Below are positions 16,677 to 26,626 of a DNA stretch of 60,201 nucleotides, one piece after another. A program made the position numbers and the translations under genes. The notes below the pieces were generated by a model, which saw only the letters and a list, made by a program, of their open reading frames with translations, had not been told where the DNA came from and ran no database searches. The stretch's first letter is position 1, and every line of letters starts with the position of its first letter. This DNA comes from Acetomicrobium sp. UBA5826 (GTDB taxonomy: Bacteria > Synergistota > Synergistia > Synergistales > Acetomicrobiaceae): the NCBI RefSeq assembly GCF_002433005.1, contig NZ_DJHF01000015.1, positions 21,028 through 81,228 of the forward strand, given 5' to 3'.

Positions 16677-17351
16677 ATGAAGGTATCAGTTGTAATTTTT
16701 CCGGGAAGCAACTGCGACAGAGATGTCAAATGGGCCTTTGAACTTTGCTGCAACGCCGATGCGGAGATGATATGGCACGCGGAAAAAAGTCTGCCTTCCG
16801 ATACTGATATCGTAGTCCTCCCGGGAGGCTTTTCCTACGGCGACTACTTGAGATGCGGGGCCATGGCGGCAAAATCTCCCATAATGAAATCCGTAGCCGA
16901 ATTCGCCCAAAGGGGAGGTCTGGTCATAGGGATTTGCAACGGTTTTCATATACTCACCGAGGCAAAGCTTCTGCCCGGCGCCCTTTTGCCGAACGCATCG
17001 ACAAAATTCATATGCAGGTCTTGTCAAATAAAAATCGAGCGAAACGACACCCCCTTCACCCAACTTTACGAAAAGAACGAAATAGTGAATTTCCCCATCG
17101 CTCATCACGACGGGCTTTTCTACCTTGACGACGACTCTTTGACGAAACTTGAAGAAAGCGGCTGTGTAGTCTTTCGCTACGCAGACAACCCTAACGGCTC
17201 TCTGAAAGCCATAGCGGGAATAACGAATAAAGAGGGTAACGTACTGGGGCTCATGCCTCATCCCGAAAGAGTTGTTCACCCCCTGCTGGGAGGAGAAGGA
17301 GGCGTCAGGTTCTTCAAGGGATTGAGCAAATGGGTAAAGGAGATGCGATGA
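16677..17351 (+). CDS. PurQ, FGAM synthase glutaminase subunit
   Basis: This 224-residue class I glutamine amidotransferase supplies ammonia to PurL. The nucleophile Cys is in VIGICNGFH (about 86), and the His/Glu pair is in LMPHPERVVHP near the C-terminus. GSNCDRDV at the start is typical. The ATG begins on the base after the purC-purS stop, so translation is coupled. The C-terminal codons contain the purL ribosome site. Confidence 0.96.
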   Translation: MKVSVVIFPGSNCDRDVKWAFELCCNADAEMIWHAEKSLPSDTDIVVLPGGFSYGDYLRCGAMAAKSPIMKSVAEFAQRGGLVIGICNGFHILTEAKLLPGALLPNASTKFICRSCQIKIERNDTPFTQLYEKNEIVNFPIAHHDGLFYLDDDSLTKLEESGCVVFRYADNPNGSLKAIAGITNKEGNVLGLMPHPERVVHPLLGGEGGVRFFKGLSKWVKEMR

Positions 17352-19435
17352 TGGCTAAAAATCTTTACGGTCTAAAGGAAGGGGAATACCTTAAGATAAA
17401 AGAGGCGCTTGGAAGGGAACCCAACGAGACAGAGCTGTTGCTCTTTTCCGTGATGTGGTCAGAACACTGCAGTTACAAATCCTCCAGAAAGCTGCTTTCC
17501 CTGTTTCCCACGACGGGAAAATACGTTTATCGGGGACCGGGAGAAAACGCCGGGATCGTCGATATCGGTTCGGGCTTAGGCATTGCTTTCAAAATTGAAA
17601 GCCATAATCACCCTTCAGCCGTGGAGCCCGTCCAGGGCGCGGCCACGGGAGTCGGAGGAATAATCAGGGACATACTGGCCGTAGGCGCCCGCCCCATAGC
17701 CTCTATGGATTGCCTTTTCTTCGGCCCTCCCGAGGAGAGGAGGACAAAATTTTTGAGGGAAGGCGTAATCCGGGGCATCGGAAGCTACGGAAATGCCGTT
17801 GGCGTTCCAACCGTCGGCGGCATGACTTACTACGATCCCGCCTACAGTGGAAATCCCCTAGTAAATGCCATGTGCGCTGGCTTGGTCGAGCTTGACAAGG
17901 TAGTAAGCGCAACGGCGGCAAAGCCGGGGAACATCTTAGTTCTCGTGGGCTCAAAGACGGGACGTGACGGTATTGCAGGAGCAGCTTTTGCCTCGGCGGA
18001 GCTCGACGAATCCGTAAAGGAAAGCAAGCCGCAGGTCCAAATGGGAGATCCCTTTGCCGAAAAACTCCTCATAGAATGCTGTCTCGAAATTTTGGACAAA
18101 GGACTTATAGTGAGCATGCAGGATATGGGCGCCGCAGGCATAACGTCGTCTTCCGTAGAGTTGGCCGCAAAGGCAAAAGCCGGAGCTGAAATCTACCTAG
18201 ATAATGTCCCCCTAAGAGAAGAGGGCATGAAACCCTACGAGATAGCCCTTTCTGAATCTCAGGAGAGGATGCTCCTTGCCATCGATGAAACAAATTTCGG
18301 AGAAGTCAGGGCCATAGCCAATAAATGGGGACTGGAGTGCGCCATTATAGGAAAGATCATCGACGAAGACCGATACGTATTGACACATAAAGGCGAGATC
18401 GTAGCAGACCTTTCCGCCTCCTTTCTTGCCTCGAGCCCAGAGACAGACTGGCCGGTCCATAAACCCGATGAATTTGGGGTAAGCTACCCCAAAGTTGAAG
18501 GTGCTGCGCTTGATCGAAGCGACCCGTCGAAGGTAGTCGATTTTCTGGCCTCTCTACCTCAATTTGAGGACAAATCATGGATTTACGAGCAATACGATCA
18601 CATGGTCCAGACAAGGACCACTTTAGGCCCCGGAAATCCAGTAGCAATCCTTTATATAAAAGAGGCGGACAAACTAATAGCCCTTGCAGCGGCAAGCGAC
18701 CCTTGGACATGTGCTGCAGATCCCTTTGCGGGAGGCGTGGAAACAGTCGCGATGGCCATACGAAAGCTGGCGGTAGCCGGCGCATACCCCCTCGGGATGA
18801 CCGATTGCCTCAACTTCCCATCCCCGGAAGTCCCCGAAAATTTCTGGATCATATCGGAGGTCGTAAAGGGCATGGCCTTGGCATGTAAGGAGCTCAATTG
18901 TCCCATAGTATCGGGAAACGTAAGCCTCTACAACGAATCTCACGAAGGCGCTATACTTCCCACGCCCGTCGTTTGTGCCGTCGGAGCTTTTGATGGCATG
19001 CATTTCCTCAAGGCCAAAGGGCCGGAATTATCGGACAGGTTATTTTTGGTCGGAAAAGAGGCAAGCCTGCAGGCAAGCGCCTATAGGCGCTACGTGGAAG
19101 GAAAGATCTCTGGCCCCGCAGACCCCGTCAATTTCGACGATGAACGCGCTTTCATCGAAAGGGCAATAAAGACCGCCGCCTTAAAGCTTGCCACCTGTGG
19201 AAGATGCGTCAGCCTGGGCGGATTGGCTTTAGCGGCAATAAAGATGGCCTCGGGGTCAAAGTTTGGCCTTGAGATAAAGGCAGGAGACGTCCGATTCTTG
19301 TTCGGTGAAGGAGGCCCCCGCGCCCTTTATTCCGTCCCTGAAGCCAAAACAAGCGAGTTTTTGAAGGTATGGGACGGCTTTCCGGTAAAAGAGATCGGAA
19401 AGGCCAGGGAAGACAAAAACGTAAGGTTTGCCTGA
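17348..19435 (+). CDS. PurL, FGAM synthase large subunit (small-type)
   Basis: This protein of about 695 residues forms FGAM from FGAR with ammonia from PurQ and ATP. It is the short bacterial type that needs separate PurS and PurQ: ESHNHPSAVEPVQGAATGVGG is near the N-terminus, with duplicated PurM-like halves. The start is ATG 17348 (overlapping the purQ stop) or 17351. GGAG at 17339-17342 favours either over an earlier ATG at 17330. Since PurS is fused to PurC here, the complex must assemble around a bifunctional partner. Confidence 0.95.
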   Translation: MMAKNLYGLKEGEYLKIKEALGREPNETELLLFSVMWSEHCSYKSSRKLLSLFPTTGKYVYRGPGENAGIVDIGSGLGIAFKIESHNHPSAVEPVQGAATGVGGIIRDILAVGARPIASMDCLFFGPPEERRTKFLREGVIRGIGSYGNAVGVPTVGGMTYYDPAYSGNPLVNAMCAGLVELDKVVSATAAKPGNILVLVGSKTGRDGIAGAAFASAELDESVKESKPQVQMGDPFAEKLLIECCLEILDKGLIVSMQDMGAAGITSSSVELAAKAKAGAEIYLDNVPLREEGMKPYEIALSESQERMLLAIDETNFGEVRAIANKWGLECAIIGKIIDEDRYVLTHKGEIVADLSASFLASSPETDWPVHKPDEFGVSYPKVEGAALDRSDPSKVVDFLASLPQFEDKSWIYEQYDHMVQTRTTLGPGNPVAILYIKEADKLIALAAASDPWTCAADPFAGGVETVAMAIRKLAVAGAYPLGMTDCLNFPSPEVPENFWIISEVVKGMALACKELNCPIVSGNVSLYNESHEGAILPTPVVCAVGAFDGMHFLKAKGPELSDRLFLVGKEASLQASAYRRYVEGKISGPADPVNFDDERAFIERAIKTAALKLATCGRCVSLGGLALAAIKMASGSKFGLEIKAGDVRFLFGEGGPRALYSVPEAKTSEFLKVWDGFPVKEIGKAREDKNVRFA

Positions 19436-19459
19436 TCGGCAACGGAGGAAAATCGAAAA

Positions 19460-20809
19460 ATGTGCGGAATCTTTGGCGTTATAGGACCGAAGGAACCTTC
19501 TATTTTAGAAGACGTGTATTTGGGACTTTATGCCCTACAGCATAGAGGTCAGGAATCGGCAGGTGTAGCCTGGTTCGACGAAGGCGGCGCCCTGCGCCTT
19601 CAAAAGGGAATGGGCCTGGTACACGCTGCGTTAAGCCAGGAACAACTTTCCAAGGAAAGAGGAAGTTGCGCAATTGGACACGTGCGCTACTCCACCGCCG
19701 GAGAGTCGTCGATCATAAACGCCCAACCCCTTCATGCAACCTACTCCAAGGGGCAGGTAGCCATAGCCCACAACGGCAACATCACTAACGCCGAAATGCT
19801 GAAGCGAGACCTGGAGTCGCGGGGCGCTATATTTCAGTCAACAACGGATACAGAGGTGATACTCCACCTAATGGCCCACGAACAGGACTTGCCTCCAATC
19901 GATGCCCTTATAAAGGCATTAAGCAAGCTGCGGGGAGCCTTCAGCATCGTCGCCCTCATAGAAGGACGACTCGTAGCCGCAAGGGACCCTTGGGGCTTCA
20001 GACCTCTCGTTATAGGAAAAAGGGACGGCGTTCACTACGTGGCCTCCGAAAGCTGTGCCCTGGACATCGTTAAGGCTACTCATATACGCGACGTCAACCC
20101 TGGAGAGATCGTAATCATCGAAAGGGGCGAAATAACGAGCCTTTCCATACCGGTTAAGCCGGCCAGGCGTTTCAGATGCTCCTTCGAATACGTCTATCTT
20201 GCCCGCCCGGACAGCGAAATTGACGGCAGATCGGTTTACGACGTGAGGTTAAAACTTGGCCAGAACCTGGCCGGGACGTGCCCCTCCCCCGACGGAGAGA
20301 TGGTCTTAGGCATGCCCGACAGCGGTACCATCGGAGCCTTGGGCTACGCCGTAGCCTCAGACCTTCCCTTCGAGATGGCCATAGTAAGAAACAGATACGT
20401 GGGAAGGACCTTCATCCAGCCCACCCAACGCGTGAGGCAACTGGGCGTTCAGATCAAACTCAATCCCATCGACAAGCTCATTCGCGGCCGCAACATAGTG
20501 GTCGTGGACGATTCCATCGTCAGAGGCACCACTTCGCAGCTGGCAGTTCGCTTTCTTCGCGAGGCGGGAGCGCGCAAGATACATCTTCGGATAGCTTCTC
20601 CCCCTGTCAGGTTTCCCTGCCTTTACGGCATAGATACGCCAAGGTCGGCGGACCTCGCCGCCGCTGCCATGGATACAGGGGATTTGAGGGATTTTATAGG
20701 AGCCGACACGCTCTGCTTTCTCAAAGTAGAAGATTTGATAAACTCCATCGACCTTCCCGCAGATGAACTTTGCACGGCCTGTTTCGACGGCAAGTATTTG
20801 GAGGAATAA
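19460..20809 (+). CDS. PurF, amidophosphoribosyltransferase
   Basis: This 449-residue enzyme makes phosphoribosylamine from PRPP and glutamine, the committed step of the pathway. The N-terminal catalytic Cys follows Met directly (MCGIFGV), so no propeptide is needed. The PRPP loop VVVDDSIVRGTTS is at about 350-362. Cysteines in RRFRCSFEY, PCLYGID and LCTACF match the 4Fe-4S ligands of the oxygen-sensitive Bacillus-type enzyme, fitting an anaerobe. GGAGG lies upstream of the ATG. Confidence 0.96.
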   Translation: MCGIFGVIGPKEPSILEDVYLGLYALQHRGQESAGVAWFDEGGALRLQKGMGLVHAALSQEQLSKERGSCAIGHVRYSTAGESSIINAQPLHATYSKGQVAIAHNGNITNAEMLKRDLESRGAIFQSTTDTEVILHLMAHEQDLPPIDALIKALSKLRGAFSIVALIEGRLVAARDPWGFRPLVIGKRDGVHYVASESCALDIVKATHIRDVNPGEIVIIERGEITSLSIPVKPARRFRCSFEYVYLARPDSEIDGRSVYDVRLKLGQNLAGTCPSPDGEMVLGMPDSGTIGALGYAVASDLPFEMAIVRNRYVGRTFIQPTQRVRQLGVQIKLNPIDKLIRGRNIVVVDDSIVRGTTSQLAVRFLREAGARKIHLRIASPPVRFPCLYGIDTPRSADLAAAAMDTGDLRDFIGADTLCFLKVEDLINSIDLPADELCTACFDGKYLEE

Positions 20810-20813
20810 TAAA

Positions 20814-21809
20814 ATGAAATGGACCTACGAAAAGGCGGGGGTTTCCTTAAAAGCAGCCGACGATTGGATCCGAATCGTGAAGGAGGCCGCTTCCATAGCA
20901 GAAAGCCGGGGGGTGGTCTCAGGCATAGGCGGTTTTAGCGGCCTATATGACTTGGGAGAAGGAGTTTACCTGGCAGCATGCTGCGACGGCGTTGGCACGA
21001 AACTTGAGATAGCAAAAAGGGCAGGCCATTTCGACGGACTAGGCCAGGACCTCGTTGCCATGAGCGTAAACGACCTGGTTACTTGCGGCGCCAGACCTCT
21101 TTTTTTTCTGGACTACCTTGCCTGCGGAAAGTTGGATGGAAAGCGCTACTCTCCCGTGATCTACGGAATAGCCAAAGCCTGCAGGGACAGCGGTTGTGCA
21201 CTTCTTGGGGGCGAGACGGCCGAGATGCCGGGCACCTATCCGCCCGATGGCTTTGATCTGGCGGGATTTGCCGTCGGTATCGTAAAAAAAGAAGAAGTCA
21301 TTGCAGGAAGCGACGTCCAAGGGGGCGACCTGCTCGTAGGGCTTCCCTCAAGCGGGCTTCACAGCAACGGCTTCAGCCTGGTACGAAAGGCCCTTCTCGA
21401 CGACGGATTAAAGTTGGACCTGGACAGCAAACCCTTCGGTGAGGATCTGCCGCTTTTTAAGGTTTTACTTGAACCGACAAGGCTTTATCCCAAGATCGTG
21501 ATGGAGGTCCTACGCAAAACAAAGGTCAAGGCCATGGCCCACATCACAGGCGGCGGCCTTAGGGACAACGTCCTTAGGGTGATCCCCGAAGGGTTGTCTG
21601 TATCCATAGATTACGGCTCCTGGAAGAGACCTAAAATTTACGATCTCATAGCTCAAGCCGGCGTCGAAGAGGGAGAGATGAGAAGAGTATTCAATCTCGG
21701 GGTAGGCTATGTCTTCATCGTAGAAAAGGGCGAGCTTCCCGCCTTGAAAGAGGCCCTTGAGGAACTTAACGAGCCTTCTTTCCTAATTGGCGAGGTGACA
21801 GGGCCGTGA
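20814..21809 (+). CDS. PurM, AIR synthetase
   Basis: This enzyme of about 331 residues closes the imidazole ring of FGAM to AIR with ATP. Family motifs GVGTKLEIA, LGGETAEMPGTY and SSGLHSNGFSLVRK are present. The start is ATG 20814, with GGAGG about ten bases upstream; an earlier in-frame ATG at 20763 lies inside purF and lacks this site. The stop overlaps the purN start. Confidence 0.95.
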   Translation: MKWTYEKAGVSLKAADDWIRIVKEAASIAESRGVVSGIGGFSGLYDLGEGVYLAACCDGVGTKLEIAKRAGHFDGLGQDLVAMSVNDLVTCGARPLFFLDYLACGKLDGKRYSPVIYGIAKACRDSGCALLGGETAEMPGTYPPDGFDLAGFAVGIVKKEEVIAGSDVQGGDLLVGLPSSGLHSNGFSLVRKALLDDGLKLDLDSKPFGEDLPLFKVLLEPTRLYPKIVMEVLRKTKVKAMAHITGGGLRDNVLRVIPEGLSVSIDYGSWKRPKIYDLIAQAGVEEGEMRRVFNLGVGYVFIVEKGELPALKEALEELNEPSFLIGEVTGP

Positions 21810-22411
21810 CGAAGATGGCCGTTCTTATATCCGGAAGGGGAACAAACATGGTCGCTTTGGCCCAGAGGTGTTTCAGCGGAGATTTAAAGGCCCGCATCTC
21901 ATTCGTGGCAAGCGACAAACAGGATGCCTTAGGGATAAAAAAGGCAAGGGAAATGGGCTTTGAGACGATTATTTTGCCTTACAATGAAGGGAGGGCAAGG
22001 GCCGAGGGGCATCTTAACGAAAAAATACTGTCCCAATCCGTCGAATGGATCGTCCTGGCTGGCTTTATGAGGATTCTTTCTTCAGATTTCGTCGGTAAAT
22101 ACAGGGACAAAATCGTCAACATACACCCCTCTCTTTTGCCGGCCTTTCCCGGCACCAGTGCAATTAAGGATGCTTTTGAATACGGAGTAAAGGTGACGGG
22201 CGTCACCGTTCATCTCGTCGATGAACTGATGGATCACGGCCCCATATTAAGCCAAAGGGAGGTCCGCGTCGAAGACAGCGACACCCTCGAAAGCCTCGAG
22301 GAAAAAATCCATAAGGCAGAACACGACCTTTACTGGCGGACCTTAAGAGAGCTTTTTTCAGGACGTTATAGGAAGAAAGGGAGGCGAATGATAATTGAAG
22401 GACCATATTAA
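21806..22411 (+). CDS. PurN, GAR formyltransferase
   Basis: This 201-residue enzyme transfers formyl from 10-formyl-tetrahydrofolate to GAR. The catalytic NIHPSLLPAFPG and HLVDELMDHGPIL motifs are present. It begins at GTG 21806 overlapping the purM stop; ATG 21815 is possible. Its last codons overlap the purH start. Using the folate-dependent PurN rather than PurT links the operon to C1 metabolism (glyA lies at 54 kb). Confidence 0.95.
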   Translation: MTKMAVLISGRGTNMVALAQRCFSGDLKARISFVASDKQDALGIKKAREMGFETIILPYNEGRARAEGHLNEKILSQSVEWIVLAGFMRILSSDFVGKYRDKIVNIHPSLLPAFPGTSAIKDAFEYGVKVTGVTVHLVDELMDHGPILSQREVRVEDSDTLESLEEKIHKAEHDLYWRTLRELFSGRYRKKGRRMIIEGPY

Positions 22412-23927
22412 GCGCGCATTGATATCCGTGTTCGACAAAAGAGGGATAGAAAAGCTGGCAAAGAGCTTGCACGAATTGGAATACGAAATAGTTTCCTCTT
22501 CGGGAACGGCACAATACCTGAAGGGCCAGGGTATCCCCGTGAAGGAAATCGCCGATCTTTCGGGCTATCCCCATATTTTGGGCGGAAGGGTCAAGACCCT
22601 TCATCCTTCCGTATTGGGCGGCATACTGGCCCGCAGGGATTTTCAAATGGACCTGGCCGACGTAGAAAAATGGGGAATTCCCCTAATAGACATTGTGGCC
22701 TGTAATTTATATCCCTTTGAGGAAGTGGCCAAGAAAAGGTCAGGGCTGGGAGATCTGATCGAAAACATAGATATAGGCGGAGTTACCCTCATCAGGGCTG
22801 CTGCCAAAAACTACCGCTACGTGACAATCGTCACCGATCCCGACGACTACGAAGGAATAACGGAGGAACTTAAAACCCTGGGTAACGTGACAATAGAGAC
22901 TCGCCAAAGGCTTGCCTTGAAGGCCTTTGCAAGAACCGCCACCTACGATTCGATCATCCATTCCGTCTTAAAAGACACGATAGCGGAAGAGGAGTCTCTC
23001 CCCAAGGCTTTCCCCATTGCCCTGACAAAGGCAATGGATATGAAATACGGCGAAAACCCGCATCAGACCGCTGCACTTTACGAAGACCCAATCAAGGAAA
23101 AGCCCTTTAAGAAGTTGGGAGGAGGCGCCCTTTCCTACAACAACATCCTCGATGCCGACGGCGCCGTAAAGGGCATAAAGCTTTTAAGCGACTTCATGGG
23201 GTGCGTAATCATCAAACACACAACACCCTGCGGGATGGCCATCGGAGAAAGTTTGATCTCTGCCTACCGAGGCGCCCTTGCCTCCGATCCCGTATCGGCT
23301 TATGGTGGCATAATAGGCTTCACCCGCGAAGTGGACGAAGAGTCGGCCCTCGAGGTCTCGACGAAATTTTACGAGATAATAGTCGCCCCCTCCTTCGCCC
23401 CCAAGGCGCTAGAGGTGTTTCAACAAAAAAAGCCGAATTTAAGGTTGCTGACCTTTGATGTGAGCAACATCGACGATTTTCGCATCGCCAAGACAGCCTT
23501 CGGTTTTTTAGCCCAGGAAGATACGCTACCACCCGAGCCCGATTTCGACGGCGGCGAATGGATAGGAGAGAAAAGACCAGACCTCAAGCAAGATGCCCTC
23601 GTGGCCTGGAAGGCGGCCGCACTTGCAAAAAGTAATGCGATAGCCCTTGCAAAGGATGGCGCCACCATCGCGATCGCTTCAGGTTTTACGAGCCGCGTGG
23701 ACGCCGTAAAATGGGCAATCGAACATGCAGGAGAAAAAGCAATCGGTTCCGTCATGGCTTCCGACGGATTTTTCCCCTTCTCCGACAGCGTAGAAGCAGC
23801 TGCCAAGGCTGGAATTGCCCTAATCCTCCAACCGGGAGGCTCCAAGCGCGACGAGGAAGTAAAGAAGGCCTGCATCAAACTGGGCGTTCCAATGCTTTTG
23901 ACGAAGGCAAGGACCTTCCGTCATTGA
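22395..23927 (+). CDS. PurH, bifunctional AICAR formyltransferase/IMP cyclohydrolase
   Basis: This 510-residue enzyme carries out the last two steps to IMP. The N-terminal MGS-like cyclohydrolase (about 1-195; GGRVKTLHPSVLGGIL) precedes the formyltransferase, with IIKHTTPCGMA at about 275. It starts at TTG 22395 with GGGAGG upstream, overlapping the purN end by 17 bases. Confidence 0.95.
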   Translation: MKDHIKRALISVFDKRGIEKLAKSLHELEYEIVSSSGTAQYLKGQGIPVKEIADLSGYPHILGGRVKTLHPSVLGGILARRDFQMDLADVEKWGIPLIDIVACNLYPFEEVAKKRSGLGDLIENIDIGGVTLIRAAAKNYRYVTIVTDPDDYEGITEELKTLGNVTIETRQRLALKAFARTATYDSIIHSVLKDTIAEEESLPKAFPIALTKAMDMKYGENPHQTAALYEDPIKEKPFKKLGGGALSYNNILDADGAVKGIKLLSDFMGCVIIKHTTPCGMAIGESLISAYRGALASDPVSAYGGIIGFTREVDEESALEVSTKFYEIIVAPSFAPKALEVFQQKKPNLRLLTFDVSNIDDFRIAKTAFGFLAQEDTLPPEPDFDGGEWIGEKRPDLKQDALVAWKAAALAKSNAIALAKDGATIAIASGFTSRVDAVKWAIEHAGEKAIGSVMASDGFFPFSDSVEAAAKAGIALILQPGGSKRDEEVKKACIKLGVPMLLTKARTFRH

Positions 23928-23958
23928 AGAAAGCATTGAAGAAAGCGAGGGTTTCGCA

Positions 23959-25227
23959 ATGAAGGCGCTAATTTTAGGTGGCGGAGGAAGGGAACACGCC
24001 CTCCTTTACTCCCTTAAAAAATCTAGGGTCATAACGGAAGCGATAGCCGCTCCCGGAAACGGCGGCATCTCGGAAATGTGCCCCCTTTTCCCATTGAATA
24101 TTCTGGACGCAAAAGAGGTAACGGATTTGGCAAGGAGTCAAAAGATCGACCTCGTCGTCATAGGTCCGGAGGCCCCCCTGGTAGCCGGAGTGGCCGACGC
24201 CTTAAGGCACCAAGGCATCCTGGTCTACGGCCCTGGCAAAGAAGGAGCAAAACTCGAAGGCAGCAAGGCCTTCGCCAAAAATTTCATGAAAAGGCAAAAC
24301 ATACCAACTGCACCTTTCGACGTGTGCAGCGATCTTGATGAGGCAAAAAAGGCGCTCGTCAAACGGACTCCTCCCTACGTGATCAAGGCCGACGGACTTG
24401 CCGCTGGCAAAGGGGCCTTCGTCGTCAGCGAGATGAAGGAGGCAGAAAAGATTGCAAGTGAGCTTTTAGTCGAAAGAAGGCTTGGTGAAGCGGGCCAAAC
24501 TATCGTGGTCGAAGACTTTCTAAAGGGCTACGAGCTGACGGCTATGGCGGTAACGGACGGGAAAAGCTACAGGATGCTGCCTTTAAGTCAAGATCACAAA
24601 AGAGCCTTCGACAGCGACGAGGGGCCAAACACGGGCGGCATGGGCGCCTACTCTCCTCTGCCTCAGGTGAGCGAATCACTCATAAACAAGATAGAAAGGG
24701 AGATCATAGCCCCGACAGTTGAAGGCTTGAAGGCAGAAGGCAGGGACTTCATCGGAACCATCTACGCCGGGATCATGGTACACGATGGCGATCCCTACGT
24801 GCTTGAATACAACGTCCGCTTCGGAGACCCCGAAGCGCAGGTCGTCCTTTCCATATGCGACGTCGATTGGGGCGATCTTTTCACTGCCTGCTGCAGCGGC
24901 ACCCTCGAGGAGTTCGGCGAGATAAAGGCCAAGACGACAGCCGTTGGAGTTGTCATGGCCTCGGGCGGATATCCGGGCAGTTACGAAAAGGGATACCCTA
25001 TCGAGGGCCTGGAGAGGCTGAAGGATAGGGAAGACATTTTAGTCTTTCATTCGGGCACCAAAAAGGCCGAGGGAAAATTTTTCACCGACGGAGGAAGGGT
25101 CCTGACCGTCGTTGGCTTGGCCGACGACCCGAGACAGGCGAGAGAAAAGGCCTACCACGCCGTATCGTCCATAACTTTCAGGGACGCTCATTACCGCAGG
25201 GACATAGCGTGGCAGGCCTTTGTTTAG
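23959..25227 (+). CDS. PurD, GAR synthetase
   Basis: This 422-residue ATP-grasp enzyme joins glycine to phosphoribosylamine. The N-terminal Rossmann start LGGGGREHALLYSL, ATP-grasp KADGLAAGKG and GPNTGGMGAYSPLP are typical. It ends the purine operon. Its stop lies 6 bases from the stop of the convergent AzgA gene, with no obvious terminator between them. Confidence 0.96.
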   Translation: MKALILGGGGREHALLYSLKKSRVITEAIAAPGNGGISEMCPLFPLNILDAKEVTDLARSQKIDLVVIGPEAPLVAGVADALRHQGILVYGPGKEGAKLEGSKAFAKNFMKRQNIPTAPFDVCSDLDEAKKALVKRTPPYVIKADGLAAGKGAFVVSEMKEAEKIASELLVERRLGEAGQTIVVEDFLKGYELTAMAVTDGKSYRMLPLSQDHKRAFDSDEGPNTGGMGAYSPLPQVSESLINKIEREIIAPTVEGLKAEGRDFIGTIYAGIMVHDGDPYVLEYNVRFGDPEAQVVLSICDVDWGDLFTACCSGTLEEFGEIKAKTTAVGVVMASGGYPGSYEKGYPIEGLERLKDREDILVFHSGTKKAEGKFFTDGGRVLTVVGLADDPRQAREKAYHAVSSITFRDAHYRRDIAWQAFV

Positions 25228-25233
25228 TATTTA

Positions 25234-26535
25234 TTAAAGCATGAATTCCTTTAGCAAAAACAGCACGGCAAGCACGTACATCGTCTTGCTGACTTCCCTG
25301 CCGCGTCCGGCAAGGAGCTTTATCAGGGCATAGGAGATTATCCCCCAGGAGATGCCCTCCGCTATTGAGTAGGCAAAGGGCATTGCAAAGATGGTAATGC
25401 AGGCGGGAACGATCTCCGTTATGTCGTCGAAGTTCAAATTTTTTAGAGACTGCATCATGAAGACGCCGACCATGACCAATGCAGGCGCTGTCGCGACGGA
25501 TGGTACTATCTTTGCTATAGGTGATATGAAGAGGGCGCACAAAAATAGTATCGCTACAACTAGGGCCGTAAGACCCGTGCGTCCTCCTTCCTCAACTCCT
25601 GCTGCGCTTTCCACGTAGGTCGTCGTGGTGCTCGTTCCAAGGCATGCACCCAAAGTCGTCGCCACGGCGTCGGCAAAGAGGGCACGACCGACCTTGGGAA
25701 GCTCTCCCTTTTCGTTCAGCATGCCGGCCCTTGTGGAAACTCCTATGAGCGTGCCTATGGTGTCGAACATGTCGACGAAGACGAAGGTTATGATCACGGG
25801 AAACATGGCAAAAGTCAAAGCAGATTTGAGGTCCAACTTAAAAAAGACGGGAGAAAGGCTCGGCGGAGCGGAAATGATTCCCTCCGGGGGAGTCGTGATG
25901 CCGAGGGGGATGCTAACGATGGTGATCAGCAAAATACCCCAAAGCAAGGACCCCTTGACCTTATAAGCATGAAGGACTGCCATGAAAAGAAGCCCCACCA
26001 TAGCCAGAATAGGACCGGCAGACTTTATATTGCCCAGCGACACTAGCGTGGCGGGGTTATCGACAATGATGCCCGCCTGTATCAGGCCTATCAAGGCTAT
26101 GAACATCCCGATGCCCGCTCCAACCGCTACCTTTAGCGTGTAGGGAACGGCATTGACGATGGCCTGTCTTACCTTACCTGCCGTCAGTATTATGAATATG
26201 ATTCCATCGATGAAAACACAAGCGAGGGCGACTTCCCAGCCTACCTGCATACCGAGCACTACCGAGAAGGCAAAAAAGGCGTTAAGCCCCATGCCCGGCG
26301 CCAGAGCGAAGGGATAATTCGCCAAAAAGGCCATCAAAAGCGTCCCTATCGCCGAGGCCAAACAAGTGGCCGTCATGACCGCTCCGAAATCCATGCCGGC
26401 TTCGCTTAAAATAGCGGGGTTGACGAATATTATGTAAGCCATAGTCATAAAAGTAGTGATGCCGGCAATTATCTCGGTGCGTATGCTGCTGCCGCTCGCA
26501 GTTACGTTAAACCGTTTGTCCAACCACTCACCCAT
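25234..26535 (-). CDS. AzgA-type hypoxanthine/guanine permease
   Basis: This 433-residue membrane protein has about 12 hydrophobic segments and AzgA/COG2252 signatures: GITTFMTMAYIIFVNP near the N-terminus, APGMGLNAFFAF at about 78 and GTSTTTTYVESAAGVEEGGRTG at about 300, split around the conserved repeat. Such permeases import hypoxanthine, guanine or adenine by cation symport. It is the last gene of the purine-catabolic array in transcription order, about 90 bases after the deaminase. Confidence 0.92.
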   Translation of the reverse strand: MGEWLDKRFNVTASGSSIRTEIIAGITTFMTMAYIIFVNPAILSEAGMDFGAVMTATCLASAIGTLLMAFLANYPFALAPGMGLNAFFAFSVVLGMQVGWEVALACVFIDGIIFIILTAGKVRQAIVNAVPYTLKVAVGAGIGMFIALIGLIQAGIIVDNPATLVSLGNIKSAGPILAMVGLLFMAVLHAYKVKGSLLWGILLITIVSIPLGITTPPEGIISAPPSLSPVFFKLDLKSALTFAMFPVIITFVFVDMFDTIGTLIGVSTRAGMLNEKGELPKVGRALFADAVATTLGACLGTSTTTTYVESAAGVEEGGRTGLTALVVAILFLCALFISPIAKIVPSVATAPALVMVGVFMMQSLKNLNFDDITEIVPACITIFAMPFAYSIAEGISWGIISYALIKLLAGRGREVSKTMYVLAVLFLLKEFML

Positions 26536-26626
26536 AATACGAACACCTCCTTAAATAACGACTGCCCGTAAAATTATATTGCGCTTCTCTTCCGTAAAGG
26601 GAGAATTTAAGTTTATATCAACTCTA

